Shown: positions 5,266 to 11,661, numbered from the stretch's first letter. The stretch: DNA of 11,661 nucleotides from Dehalococcoidia bacterium (GCA_004376435.1 SOJS01000110.1:1-11661); one strand, 5' to 3'. Made by a program: numbers and translations. Notes: generated by a model not told the origin, from the sequence alone.

Positions 5266-6645
5266 ATGAAAAAATTTGCAAGGACTATCTCCGGGGTTAC
5301 CCCGGTGGCAGTTATGACCCAGCCGATGAAATGCCCTGGTAAGTGTATCTATTGCCCCACCTACCCGACCACCCCCCAGAGCTATACCACCGAGTCGCCG
5401 GCAGTGCTGCGCGCCAAGATGTGCCACTATGATACCAAAAAGCAGATAAAGGTAAGGCTAAAATCTCTGGCTGAAATGGGTCACCCCACCGATAAGGTCG
5501 AGCTGATAGTAATGGGCGGCACCTTCCTCGCCTGCCCCAGGGAATATCAATACCAGTTTATCAAAGACTGCTTTGATGCCCTAAACGAGCAGGAGTCTGC
5601 CTCCCTGGAAGAGGCAAAGAAAGTTAACGAAACGGCGCGCCACCGCTGCACCGGGCTTTGCATTGAGACCAGACCTGACTGGTGTCGGCAGGAGGAAATA
5701 GAGCGCATGCTTGAGTTCGGCGCCACCCGGGTGGAGCTCGGAGTACAGACCTTGGATGACGATATTTACCGGCTGGTAGAAAGGGGGCACCGGGTGGCTG
5801 ATGTCATCCAAGCTACCGCCCGCCTCAGGGAGCACGGTTTTAAGGTGCACTACCACTGGATGCCGGGGCTGCCCGGGCTGACCCCGTCGGCAGACCTGGA
5901 GCTTTTCCGCCGCCTCTTCAGCGATGACAGCTTTAAACCGGACGGCTTAAAGCTCTACCCCACCATGGTGATTGCGGGCACGGAGCTGGAGAGGTGGTAT
6001 CGGCAGGGGCGCTACCAGCCCTATGATGTTAATACCATGGTCAACCTGCTGGCTGAGATTAAGTCTCTGGTGCCCAAGTATGTCCGCATCTCACGGGTAC
6101 TGCGTGATATCCCAGCCAAGTTTATTGTCGCCGGCTTAAAGGAATCACTGCGGGGGGAAATCCAGAAGCGAATGCGGCAAAAGTCAGCTGGATGTAAGTG
6201 CATCCGTTGTCGGGAGTATGGCCACCGCTCCCGGGATGGCTGGGAAATAGGCAAACCGCAGCTGGTGAGGCTGGATTATGAAGCCGGCGGCGGCAGGGAG
6301 GTCTTCCTCTCCCTTGAGGATGAAAACGAGACGTTATTTGGCTTGCTGCGGCTGAGAATTCAATCCAAGCCAATACCAGTGCTAGGGCAGGAGGCTAAAG
6401 GAAACCTAGCCCTGATAAGAGAGCTCCACATATATGGACCCGAGGTCCCTCTGGCTGAGCAGAGAGAGGGGGCTGCCCAGCATAAAGGTATGGGTAAGGT
6501 ACTGCTCCGGGAAGCTGAGAGGATTGCCCGTTGTGAATTCCAGACACAAAAAATGGTAATTTTAAGCGGCGTTGGCGCCAAAGAGTACTACCGCTCTGAG
6601 TTTGGCTACACCTCACAGGCAGACTACATGGTGAAGGCGCTGTAG
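5266..6645 (+). CDS. elp3: Elp3-type tRNA uridine(34) acetyltransferase (radical SAM + GNAT)
   Basis: Elp3 converts U34 of tRNA to 5-carboxymethyluridine using a SAM-derived radical and acetyl-CoA. The 459 residues show both domains. The radical SAM part has its 4Fe-4S ligands at Cys23, Cys27 and Cys30 (KCPGKCIYCP), with the short C-x3-C spacing rather than the C-x9-C of eukaryotic Elp3. It continues with MGGTF (83-87), CIETRPD (132-138), the family motif RVELGVQT (155-162), and KVHYHWMPGLPG (193-204). A zinc site follows, GCKCIRCREYGH with Cys310, Cys312 and Cys315. The GNAT domain (about 330-459) carries the acetyl-CoA loop QHKGMGKVLL (405-414) and the closing YYR-x-x-FGY (441-448). SD-like AGGGA lies 8 nt before the ATG. 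The gene is divergent from the Trm9-like methyltransferase and converges with the small Cys protein 8 nt past its stop. No accessory Elongator subunit is present, as expected for a bacterial stand-alone enzyme. Confidence 0.95.
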   Translation: MKKFARTISGVTPVAVMTQPMKCPGKCIYCPTYPTTPQSYTTESPAVLRAKMCHYDTKKQIKVRLKSLAEMGHPTDKVELIVMGGTFLACPREYQYQFIKDCFDALNEQESASLEEAKKVNETARHRCTGLCIETRPDWCRQEEIERMLEFGATRVELGVQTLDDDIYRLVERGHRVADVIQATARLREHGFKVHYHWMPGLPGLTPSADLELFRRLFSDDSFKPDGLKLYPTMVIAGTELERWYRQGRYQPYDVNTMVNLLAEIKSLVPKYVRISRVLRDIPAKFIVAGLKESLRGEIQKRMRQKSAGCKCIRCREYGHRSRDGWEIGKPQLVRLDYEAGGGREVFLSLEDENETLFGLLRLRIQSKPIPVLGQEAKGNLALIRELHIYGPEVPLAEQREGAAQHKGMGKVLLREAERIARCEFQTQKMVILSGVGAKEYYRSEFGYTSQADYMVKAL

Positions 6646-6653
6646 CCCTTATT

Positions 6654-6809
6654 CTAAAGCTCGCCGTCCAGTATCTTCTTCTTCAGAACTTCCCACTCGT
6701 CTTTCTTTAAGGCGCAGATGTTGTCCTTCTCTCCTATCTCAACACCGTCATCGGTTATCCTGACTACCGGACAACAGCCTCCCTCTTTGCACAGGGTCAC
6801 AATCTTCAT
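6654..6809 (-). CDS. 51-residue cysteine-containing protein, unknown function
   Basis: The frame is open to 6872, but the ATG at 6809 is chosen: AAGGAG lies 9 nt upstream and a strong promoter ends between the two. The product begins MKIVTLCKEGGCCPVVRI, with cysteines at 7, 12 and 13 and a fourth at 33, followed by an acidic turn (DDGVEIGEKDN) and a charged helix (KKDEWEVLKKKIL). The Cys cluster near the N-terminus could bind a metal or form a redox-active pair. I do not recognise the family. Its stop is 8 nt from that of elp3, with no terminator between these convergent genes. Confidence 0.75.
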   Translation of the reverse strand: MKIVTLCKEGGCCPVVRITDDGVEIGEKDNICALKKDEWEVLKKKILDGEL

Positions 6810-6843
6810 CTGTCTCGTCTCCTTTCTGACTATTTCCAAAAAT

Positions 6844-6872
6844 ATTATACACCTCGGCAATAAAAGGGTCAA
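6844..6872 (-). promoter_or_regulatory. Near-consensus promoter for the 51-residue protein
   Basis: On the minus strand TTGACC (6867-6872) is followed after exactly 17 bp by a perfect TATAAT (6844-6849). The start codon at 6809 lies 34 nt beyond, leaving room for a leader with the SD sequence AAGGAG. This is one of the best sigma-70-type promoters in the window. Confidence 0.8.
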
Positions 6873-6887
6873 ATTTCACACCGCCCT

Positions 6888-6917
6888 TTGACGCCCAAAG
6901 GGGCAGGCGATTAAAAT
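6888..6917 (+). promoter_or_regulatory. Promoter for the HIT-family gene
   Basis: TTGACG (6888-6893) and TAAAAT (6912-6917) are 18 bp apart on the plus strand, each one mismatch from consensus. An AAGGAG (6934-6939) and the ATG at 6946 follow. The promoter is back-to-back with that of the 51-residue protein, with 15 bp between the two -35 boxes. Confidence 0.75.
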
Positions 6918-6945
6918 AGACCGAGCAACCAGCAAGGAGTGAGCT

Positions 6946-7419
6946 ATGAAACGAATCTGGGCACCGTGGCGGATAGAATATATTGAGATGGAGAAGGGAG
7001 GGGGGTGCATTCTATGTGACAAGCCGAAAGAGAAGGACGATGCCGCCAGCTATATCCTGCACCGCGGGAATAAAAACTTCATCATCTTAAATAGCTATCC
7101 CTATAACCCAGGTCATCTGATGATTGCCCCCTACCGCCACCTCGCCAGCTTGGAAGAGCTAACCGATGATGAGCGAGACGAGCACTTTGAAATCGTTAGC
7201 CGCAGTATCAAAGTTCTAAAGCAGGTATTTAAGCCGGATGGCTTTAACATCGGCTTAAATTTGGGTAAGGTAGCCGGCGCTGGTATAGATGACCATGTCC
7301 ACACCCATATTGTCCCCCGCTGGCAGGGAGATACGAACTTTATGCCCGTGATAGCCAGTGTCAGGGTAATTCCTCAAGCCCTGGCGGAGACCTATAAAAA
7401 GCTCAAGGGGAAATTCTAG
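6946..7419 (+). CDS. HIT-family protein, probable dinucleoside polyphosphate phosphorylase/hydrolase
   Basis: This 157-residue protein belongs to the histidine triad superfamily, which splits or transfers nucleotides through a covalent nucleotidyl-histidine. The triad is H117-V-H119-T-H121 in DDHVHTHIVPRW, and the nucleotide-binding stretch is NSYPYNPGHLMIAPYRH (49-65). CILC (21-24) probably provides half of a structural zinc site. The N-terminal 'W-A-P-W-R' and the tail 'P-R-W-x-G-D-x-N-F-M-P-V' match the ATP adenylyltransferase (AP4A phosphorylase) branch, as in mycobacterial Rv2613c, better than plain HINT proteins. The start has an AAGGAG at 6 nt and a good promoter. The stop codon lies 1 nt from the 3' end of a convergent tRNA gene, and no terminator hairpin is visible. 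Confidence 0.88.
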   Translation: MKRIWAPWRIEYIEMEKGGGCILCDKPKEKDDAASYILHRGNKNFIILNSYPYNPGHLMIAPYRHLASLEELTDDERDEHFEIVSRSIKVLKQVFKPDGFNIGLNLGKVAGAGIDDHVHTHIVPRWQGDTNFMPVIASVRVIPQALAETYKKLKGKF

Positions 7420-7420
7420 T

Positions 7421-7496
7421 TGGTGCCCCCAAGCGAATTCGAATCGCTGTTACCGGCTTGAAAGGCCAGTGTCCTAGGCCTCTAGACGATGGGGGC
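7421..7496 (-). tRNA. tRNA-Glu, anticodon UUC, CCA encoded
   Basis: The minus strand folds into a canonical 76-nt tRNA. The acceptor stem is GCCCCCA/TGGGGGC, and the D arm is GTC-loop-GAC with the loop TAGAGGCCTAG. The anticodon arm is CTGGC-CTTTCAA-GCCGG with UUC at 7460-7462, the variable loop is TAAC, and the T arm is AGCGA-TTCGAAT-TCGCT. The discriminator is A and the CCA end is encoded. The D-arm and anticodon-loop sequence closely resembles E. coli tRNA-Glu. UUC reads both Glu codons and its U34 is a classic modification site. The gene runs opposite to the HIT gene. Confidence 0.97.
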
Positions 7497-7506
7497 AGGC
7501 AGCTAT

Positions 7507-7535
7507 AGTATAGCAGAGGCAGGAGTCGCCGACAA
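7507..7535 (-). promoter_or_regulatory. Promoter of tRNA-Glu
   Basis: On the minus strand TTGTCG (7530-7535) and TATACT (7507-7512) are separated by exactly 17 bp. The mature tRNA begins 10 nt after the -10 box, so the primary transcript would have a 5' leader of only a few bases. No second tRNA or other RNA gene is seen in the 99 bp between the tRNA and the VTT gene. Confidence 0.75.
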
Positions 7536-7582
7536 CGCCACCTAGAACCAGCCGCTTTTTTTTCCCCAAATTGGTAATATGT

Positions 7583-7588
7583 TACAAT
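7583..7588 (+). promoter_or_regulatory. -10 element placed for a leaderless transcript of the VTT gene
   Basis: TACAAT ends 7 nt before the ATG at 7596, which is where transcription normally begins. No SD sequence is seen in the preceding 20 nt. The -35 region 17 bp upstream is a T-rich run (around 7560-7565) and is weak. The arrangement suggests the mRNA starts at or beside the initiation codon. Confidence 0.5.
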
Positions 7589-7595
7589 AGCCAAA

Positions 7596-8213
7596 ATGAG
7601 CAAGATTGCCAGCCAGACTAACCAGTTAGCAAGAGGGGAGAGGCTAAAGAGATGGCTAATCCCCATATCAACGCTCATTCTGGTAATAGGGATTACGGCT
7701 ACCATCTACCTTGTTTTCGGACGCCACCCGGAGAGGCTTGAGGAGCTAAAGGACTATGCCTACTGGGGCGCTTTCCTGATTAGCCTGATTGGCAATGCCA
7801 CCATTATTCTGCCCGGCGCCGTTCTGCCGATACTCTTTGCCATCGGCTTTTCTCTCTACCCGGTTAGCGGCATTGATGGTCCGATTATTGTCGGGCTGGC
7901 CGGTGGAGTCGGAGCGGCAATCGGGGAGATAACCGGCTATATGGTCGGCTACAGCGGTCGTGGTGTCATTGAAAAGATAAAGCTCTATAGTCGGCTGGTG
8001 GGGTGGCTGGAGAGGTGGGGGGCGGTAACTATTTTTATCCTCTCGGCGGTGCCCTTCTTCTTTGACCTGGTCGGCATTGCCGCCGGTGTCCTTCGCTTCC
8101 CCTTATGGAAGTTTGTCCTTGCCTGCTGGCTGGGTAGAACCTTGCTCTATGTCAGTCTCACCCTGCTGGCGGCTGTCCTGGGGTGGAAGGTGGCATTACC
8201 CTACCTTAGTTGA
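7596..8213 (+). CDS. VTT/DedA-family membrane protein
   Basis: This 205-residue integral membrane protein has a basic cytoplasmic start, a first helix (about 20-41), and hydrophobic segments around 56-88, 95-118, 142-166 and 170-197. Family motifs are visible: the glycine-rich 'G-x-x-x-G-A-A-I-G-E-I-T-G-Y-M-V-G' (103-118) and 'P-F-F-F-D-L-V-G-I-A-A-G-V-L-R' (153-167), followed by K-F-x-x-A-C-W-L-G-R (172-181). VTT proteins (DedA, TVP38, VMP1, TMEM41) are lipid scramblase or flippase-like proteins that move membrane lipids; the substrate cannot be told from sequence. The start has no SD but a -10 box 7 nt upstream, so it is probably leaderless. Its last 13 bp overlap the convergent MFS gene. 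Confidence 0.87.
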   Translation: MSKIASQTNQLARGERLKRWLIPISTLILVIGITATIYLVFGRHPERLEELKDYAYWGAFLISLIGNATIILPGAVLPILFAIGFSLYPVSGIDGPIIVGLAGGVGAAIGEITGYMVGYSGRGVIEKIKLYSRLVGWLERWGAVTIFILSAVPFFFDLVGIAAGVLRFPLWKFVLACWLGRTLLYVSLTLLAAVLGWKVALPYLS

Positions 8214-9484
8214 GTCGGCGCCCTGACTTTGAACAGCAGCAATGAACCGGCAACAAAATAAAAAATACAGGTCCCCAGCATGACCTGGTAGCCCAGCCCG
8301 GGGCTATAGGTGTTAAAGAGATCAATTACCGGTCCGATGACAAACAGGGCTAGAGCCGAACCACCAGCCGTCGCCAGATTGGTCAGACCAAGGTATCTTG
8401 CTTCCTCACCCTTAGGAACCATGTCTGTAGCCAGAGCCCAGTTAGTGCTTATAAAAGCGCCGCTGGCAATCCCCAGGACACTACCAGCAAACAGCACCAT
8501 GCTATAGCCGCCGGGGGCAAGCAATAATGCAACTCCTAAAGCACCAAGTAGCCCTGACGAGATAGCAATTGGTCGGCGCCCTACCCTATCCGAGAGGCGC
8601 CCGGCAAAGTAAACTGCCGCCAGCATAAAAATACCCACCACTATCAGCAGGTCAGCAGTGGCGGCGGCTGGATTGGCTACGCCGACAAAATACTTAAGAA
8701 AATAAAAGGCAAACCTCTGGATAACAGCCAGCGACATAAAGATAAGCAGGCGCGACAGCAGAAACCAGATAAAATCACTGTTTTTCCTGACATCAATCCT
8801 AAAGCTTCTGGTGAGCGTTGGCAGTAGCGGCAACCTGGGGACACCAGCCAGCGGTCGCTCCTTAACCGTCAGCACAGTGGCAATCATCGCCCCCAGCAGG
8901 ACAACAGCCACTGCCCCCAAAGCTAACCATAGCCACAAGCTCTCCGCACCAATAGAGTAGCGGTCCATAAAGGGAACAATCAGGCGCAACAGGACAATCC
9001 CGCCGGCTATCTCAAAAAGACCTTTCACCCCTGAAGCCAGTCCCCGTTTCTCGGCTGGGGCTAGGTCAGGAATAAACGCCTGGTATGCCCCCTGGGCTAT
9101 ATTGGAGCCAACCTGAAGCAGGCAATAGATGGCAAACAGGGCAACATAACTGCCCGAGAACCCTATTCCAAAAAGAAACATGATGACCAAGATAGAGCCG
9201 AGCAGAATGTAGGGGCGCCGGCGCCCCCAGCGAAAGCCAGAACGGTCACTAACCGCCCCGGCTATTGGCTGGACTACCATTGCCAGGATTAAGCCGCTAC
9301 CGGCCAGCAGTCCAAGGTAGGTATTAAGCTGGGGCTCGGCAACAAAGTCCAGTAGCCGCAGCGGCAGGATAATGGTATGCAGACTGCTCCACAGAGCCGT
9401 CAGGGCAAAACCGAAGATAGTAATCTTGACATAGTCAATAGAGCGAAAGTCCCTGACACCACTATTACCTGCTAGCTCACCCAT
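8201..9484 (-). CDS. MFS transporter, SLC45/sucrose-symporter-like
   Basis: From the ATG at 9484 the protein has 427 residues and about 12 membrane helices in two halves with a central loop near 205-238. The motif between helices 2 and 3, AGAVSDRSGFRWGRRRPYIL (75-94), carries GRRRP, typical of the SLC45/plant sucrose-H+ symporter branch. The second half repeats it as GRLSDRVGRRP (295-305). The likely role is proton-coupled uptake or efflux of a small solute, perhaps a sugar; the substrate is unknown. A TTG at 9517 would add 11 residues, but it lies upstream of the predicted -10 box, so it is rejected. The leader is only a few nt and lacks an SD sequence. The 3' end overlaps the convergent VTT gene by 13 bp. 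Confidence 0.88.
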   Translation of the reverse strand: MGELAGNSGVRDFRSIDYVKITIFGFALTALWSSLHTIILPLRLLDFVAEPQLNTYLGLLAGSGLILAMVVQPIAGAVSDRSGFRWGRRRPYILLGSILVIMFLFGIGFSGSYVALFAIYCLLQVGSNIAQGAYQAFIPDLAPAEKRGLASGVKGLFEIAGGIVLLRLIVPFMDRYSIGAESLWLWLALGAVAVVLLGAMIATVLTVKERPLAGVPRLPLLPTLTRSFRIDVRKNSDFIWFLLSRLLIFMSLAVIQRFAFYFLKYFVGVANPAAATADLLIVVGIFMLAAVYFAGRLSDRVGRRPIAISSGLLGALGVALLLAPGGYSMVLFAGSVLGIASGAFISTNWALATDMVPKGEEARYLGLTNLATAGGSALALFVIGPVIDLFNTYSPGLGYQVMLGTCIFYFVAGSLLLFKVRAPTQLR

Positions 9485-9495
9485 ACTGTCGGTTA

Positions 9496-9524
9496 AGCAT
9501 AGCAGACGTGGAGTCAAGAGACAA
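9496..9524 (-). promoter_or_regulatory. Promoter of the MFS gene
   Basis: On the minus strand TTGTCT (9519-9524) and TATGCT (9496-9501) are 17 bp apart. The ATG at 9484 begins 11 nt after the -10 box, predicting a leader of about 4 nt, so translation would be essentially leaderless. Confidence 0.55.
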
Positions 9525-9594
9525 TATTTCAGCTAGTAAAGAGGTCGTTTACTAATGCCTTTTCTTCTAGGAGCTGACCAGCCTTAAAGGAGTT

Positions 9595-9617
9595 AAGCTA
9601 GGAAAAAGCCCTAGCTT
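9595..9617. repeat. Perfect hairpin abutting the argC stop codon
   Basis: AAGCTAGG (9595-9602) and CCTAGCTT (9610-9617) form an 8-bp stem with a 7-nt loop, starting directly after the argC stop on the minus strand. There is no following T run, so it is at best a weak terminator or a 3' mRNA-protecting structure. The rest of 9525-9617 shows nothing recognisable. Confidence 0.55.
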
Positions 9618-10640
9618 TCACGGGTAAACCGCCAGCGCCTCAAGCCCGGTAGTCTCCGGTAAGCCAAGCATCAGGTTCATATTCTGGACTGCCTGCCCCG
9701 CCGCCCCCTTAACCAGGTTATCCAGACAGCTAACAACAATCAGCCGCCCCGTCCTGGGGTCAACAGTAGGATAGATAAGGCAGAGGTTGCTCCCCCAGAC
9801 ATGCTTGGTGTGGGGCGGCGATGCCACCACCCGGATAAAGGGCTCGCCCCGGTAGAAGTCCCGGTAGAGCTTATTTATCTCCTCCCCCTTTTTGCTTGAA
9901 GCCAGTGGAGCATAAGCAGTGGTTAGTATCCCCCTAGTCATTGGCACCAGGTGAGGGACAAAGGTCACCGCCGGCAACCGCCCCTGATAAAGCAACCCCA
10001 GCTCCTGGATAATCTCCGGTAGATGCCGGTGCCCTTCCAAAGCATAGGCAGTGGCATCCTCATTGGCTTCCGGGTAGTGAGTGCCGAGGCTAACGGTTCT
10101 ACCCGCCCCGGAGATACCGGACTTGCTATCAATTATAATCTCCGGCTCAATCAGTCCTGCCTTAACCACCGGCGCCAGAGCCAGAATGGCAGCGGTGGGG
10201 TAGCAACCGGGGTTAGCCACCAGCCGCGCGGAGGCAAGCTGGGAGCGGTAGAGCTCCGGTAAACCATAGACCGCTTCTGCCAGAAGCTGGGGTGAGGGGT
10301 GGGTAAAATTATACCACTGCCGGTAGCCTGCCGCCTCCTTTAGCCTGAAATCAGCGCTGATATCAACCACCCTAACCCCACGCTTAAATAATGCCATCAC
10401 CTCACTAGCGCTCTCCCGGTGTGGCATAGCCGAAAAAGCAAGGTCAACCTCGCCCAGCTCAGCTTCAATAACCAGGTTTATATCTGCCAGATGGGGGAAA
10501 ACATCACCCAGCTTTTTGCCGGCAGCACTGCGCCCGGTAACTGAGGTAAGCTCCACCTCCCCGTGCTGAGCCAGCAACCGTGCCAGCTCAACACCGGTAT
10601 AGCCGGTAACATTGATAATGCCAACTTTAGTTTTACTCAC
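9618..10640 (-). CDS. argC: N-acetyl-gamma-glutamyl-phosphate reductase
   Basis: ArgC performs the third step of arginine biosynthesis, the NADPH-dependent reduction of N-acetyl-glutamyl phosphate to the semialdehyde in the cytoplasm. The 340-residue length is normal. The NADP-binding turn is NVTGYTGVELARLL (10-23), the catalytic cysteine is Cys146 in VANPGCYPTA, the conserved SKSGISGAG is at 172-180, and the active-site histidine is in EGHRHLPEI (202-210). The start is GTG with a full AGGAGG 6 nt upstream. It follows the Kef-type antiporter by only 14 nt, so the two are probably one transcript. No other arg gene is in the window; the usual partners argJ and argB would have to lie elsewhere. 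A hairpin abuts the stop codon. Confidence 0.96.
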   Translation of the reverse strand: MSKTKVGIINVTGYTGVELARLLAQHGEVELTSVTGRSAAGKKLGDVFPHLADINLVIEAELGEVDLAFSAMPHRESASEVMALFKRGVRVVDISADFRLKEAAGYRQWYNFTHPSPQLLAEAVYGLPELYRSQLASARLVANPGCYPTAAILALAPVVKAGLIEPEIIIDSKSGISGAGRTVSLGTHYPEANEDATAYALEGHRHLPEIIQELGLLYQGRLPAVTFVPHLVPMTRGILTTAYAPLASSKKGEEINKLYRDFYRGEPFIRVVASPPHTKHVWGSNLCLIYPTVDPRTGRLIVVSCLDNLVKGAAGQAVQNMNLMLGLPETTGLEALAVYP

Positions 10641-10654
10641 GATAGACCTCCTAG

Positions 10655-11661
10655 TTACTCTTCATCATCAGGGCTAAATTCAGTAATCTCCTCACCCTGC
10701 CGCAATGTCTCCAGAGTCCGCCTAGTTTCAGCCTCATTCTGACCAGAGACTAGCAAAATTCTCCTTAAGAATTCAAGGCTGGCTTCATACTCCGGGCTTA
10801 CTAGCTCAACAACCCCCAGCTTTTTAAGCAGCTCGGCTTCCCTGGCTCGGTGCACCCGAGCCACAATCTTAAGCTTGGGGTTAGCCTTTAGGGCAGCCTT
10901 GATCGTGGTCACCACCGCCAGCGGGTCGGGGAAGGTAACCACCAGTGCCCTGGCTTTCTTTAAGCCCACATTAGACAGGACATGGGCATTGCTGGCGTCC
11001 CCATAGATGCAGGCGATGCCGCCACAGCGCAGCTCAAAGATACGCTCCGGGTCAATCTCAATAACGGTATAGGGTATGCCGGCATCATGAAGACCTTGAG
11101 CGATATTCTGCCCCACCCTGCCGTAGCCAGCAATCACCACCGGATTGGCTGTTTCGGCCAAGTCAGAAACCAGCAGAGCTGAGGTATCTTCAGCCACCTC
11201 TGCCCGGCTCTTGGGCGCTGGTGTTAACCTGGGGTAGAGCCAGGAAACCAGACTCATTGATAACGGCGTCAGTATCATGGTGATAACGGCGCTAGCCAGG
11301 ATTAGGGAATAAAACTGGCCAGAGATGATGCCGCCATTAACCCCCGCCTGCGCCAGGATGAAGCTGAACTCCCCAATCTGAAAAAGACCGGCGCCGGCAA
11401 AGATGGCTATCCTGTTGTTATAGCCAAAGAGTCGAACAATGCCAAAAACGACCAGAAATTTTACCAAGATAATGACCGCCACCGTTATGGCTACCAGCTC
11501 CCAGTTATCAAGGATAAAGCTGGGGCTGAGCAGCATACCCAGAGAGACAAAGAACAGGGTAGCAAAGATATCCCGCAGCGGGGTAATCTCAGCCAGCGCC
11601 TGGTGAGCAAACCTTGTTTCGCGGAGCACCAGACCAATGACAAAGGCACCAAAGACAACGG
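10655..11661 (-). CDS. Kef-type monovalent cation:H+ antiporter with C-terminal RCK domain (5' end outside window)
   Basis: The frame stays open to the right edge, so the N-terminal part is missing; a GTG at 11629 is internal, since the codons before it (VVFGAFVIGLV) continue the family pattern. The visible 335 residues hold the end of a CPA2-type exchanger domain. Marks are R-E-T-x-F-x-H-Q ... I-x-P-L-R-D-I-F-A-T-L-F-F-V-S-L-G-M and GLFQIGEFSFILA, then helices to about 135 (counted from the GTG). A cytoplasmic RCK/TrkA-N domain follows, starting PVVIAGYGRVGQNIA (163-177) with the acidic nucleotide contact in IEIDPER (190-196). These proteins exchange K+ or Na+ for protons under nucleotide control. 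The C-terminus is acidic. argC follows after 14 nt. Confidence 0.92.
   Translation of the reverse strand, partial: VVFGAFVIGLVLRETRFAHQALAEITPLRDIFATLFFVSLGMLLSPSFILDNWELVAITVAVIILVKFLVVFGIVRLFGYNNRIAIFAGAGLFQIGEFSFILAQAGVNGGIISGQFYSLILASAVITMILTPLSMSLVSWLYPRLTPAPKSRAEVAEDTSALLVSDLAETANPVVIAGYGRVGQNIAQGLHDAGIPYTVIEIDPERIFELRCGGIACIYGDASNAHVLSNVGLKKARALVVTFPDPLAVVTTIKAALKANPKLKIVARVHRAREAELLKKLGVVELVSPEYEASLEFLRRILLVSGQNEAETRRTLETLRQGEEITEFSPDDEE

Noticed and set aside
6810..6872. Longer form of the 51-residue protein starting at 6872
   Set aside because: The extension overlaps the near-consensus promoter and would lack an SD site, whereas the ATG at 6809 has AAGGAG upstream.
7556..7563. Run of eight T as an intrinsic terminator of the HIT gene
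   Set aside because: No GC-rich hairpin can be formed directly upstream of the run on the plus strand.
9595..9617. argC hairpin as a full intrinsic terminator
   Set aside because: The stem is perfect but no T run follows it on the minus strand; it is listed only as a repeat.
1..11661. CRISPR array, insertion sequence, prophage or plasmid signals
   Set aside because: No regularly spaced direct repeats, transposase, integrase or replication genes are seen; the tRNA gene has no visible attachment-site duplicate or adjacent integrase.

Overview
The window reads as chromosomal housekeeping DNA from an uncultured Chloroflexota bacterium, most likely class Dehalococcoidia. Three things suggest this: a bacterial Elp3 with the short Cys spacing I recall from the Dehalococcoides protein, a DUF5667 membrane protein next to a DUF5666 exported protein, and a RimI-type acetyltransferase with an insert. 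The taxonomic call is an inference. Base composition is roughly even and genes are tightly packed on both strands. I see no phage, insertion sequence, CRISPR array or toxin genes. No gene-free stretch exceeds 300 bases; the longest is 3503-3732.

Layout. 35-2183 (minus): a cell-envelope block of three genes, a DUF5667 membrane protein, an Ig-like lipoprotein and an exported protein with three DUF5666-type repeats, closed by a strong hairpin terminator. 2347-2994 (plus): rimI-like acetyltransferase. 3020-3502 (minus): small membrane-anchored protein of unknown function. 3503-3732: structured gene-free DNA. 3733-4497 (minus): half-size DUF318-type permease and a zinc-ribbon protein behind a TTGACA promoter. 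4566-5225 (minus) and 5266-6645 (plus): a Trm9/ALKBH8-like methyltransferase and elp3, divergent across about 40 bp. 6654-6809 (minus) and 6946-7419 (plus): a 51-residue Cys-rich protein and a HIT-family protein, each with a good promoter. 7421-7496 (minus): tRNA-Glu(UUC) with encoded CCA and its own promoter. 7596-8213 (plus): VTT/DedA membrane protein, apparently leaderless. 8201-9484 (minus): MFS transporter. 9618-10640 and 10655 to the right edge (minus): argC behind a Kef-type antiporter cut by the window edge.

How the genes fit together. The most interesting point is a possible wobble-uridine modification neighbourhood. Elp3 makes 5-carboxymethyl-U34 in tRNA. The divergent neighbour resembles Trm9, which in eukaryotes methylates that group to mcm5U. 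A gene for tRNA-Glu(UUC), a classical Trm9 substrate in yeast, lies less than 1 kb beyond elp3. A bacterial mcm5U pathway would be notable, but it rests here on motif resemblance and adjacency only. The other blocks look like ordinary envelope, transport and arginine-biosynthesis genes.
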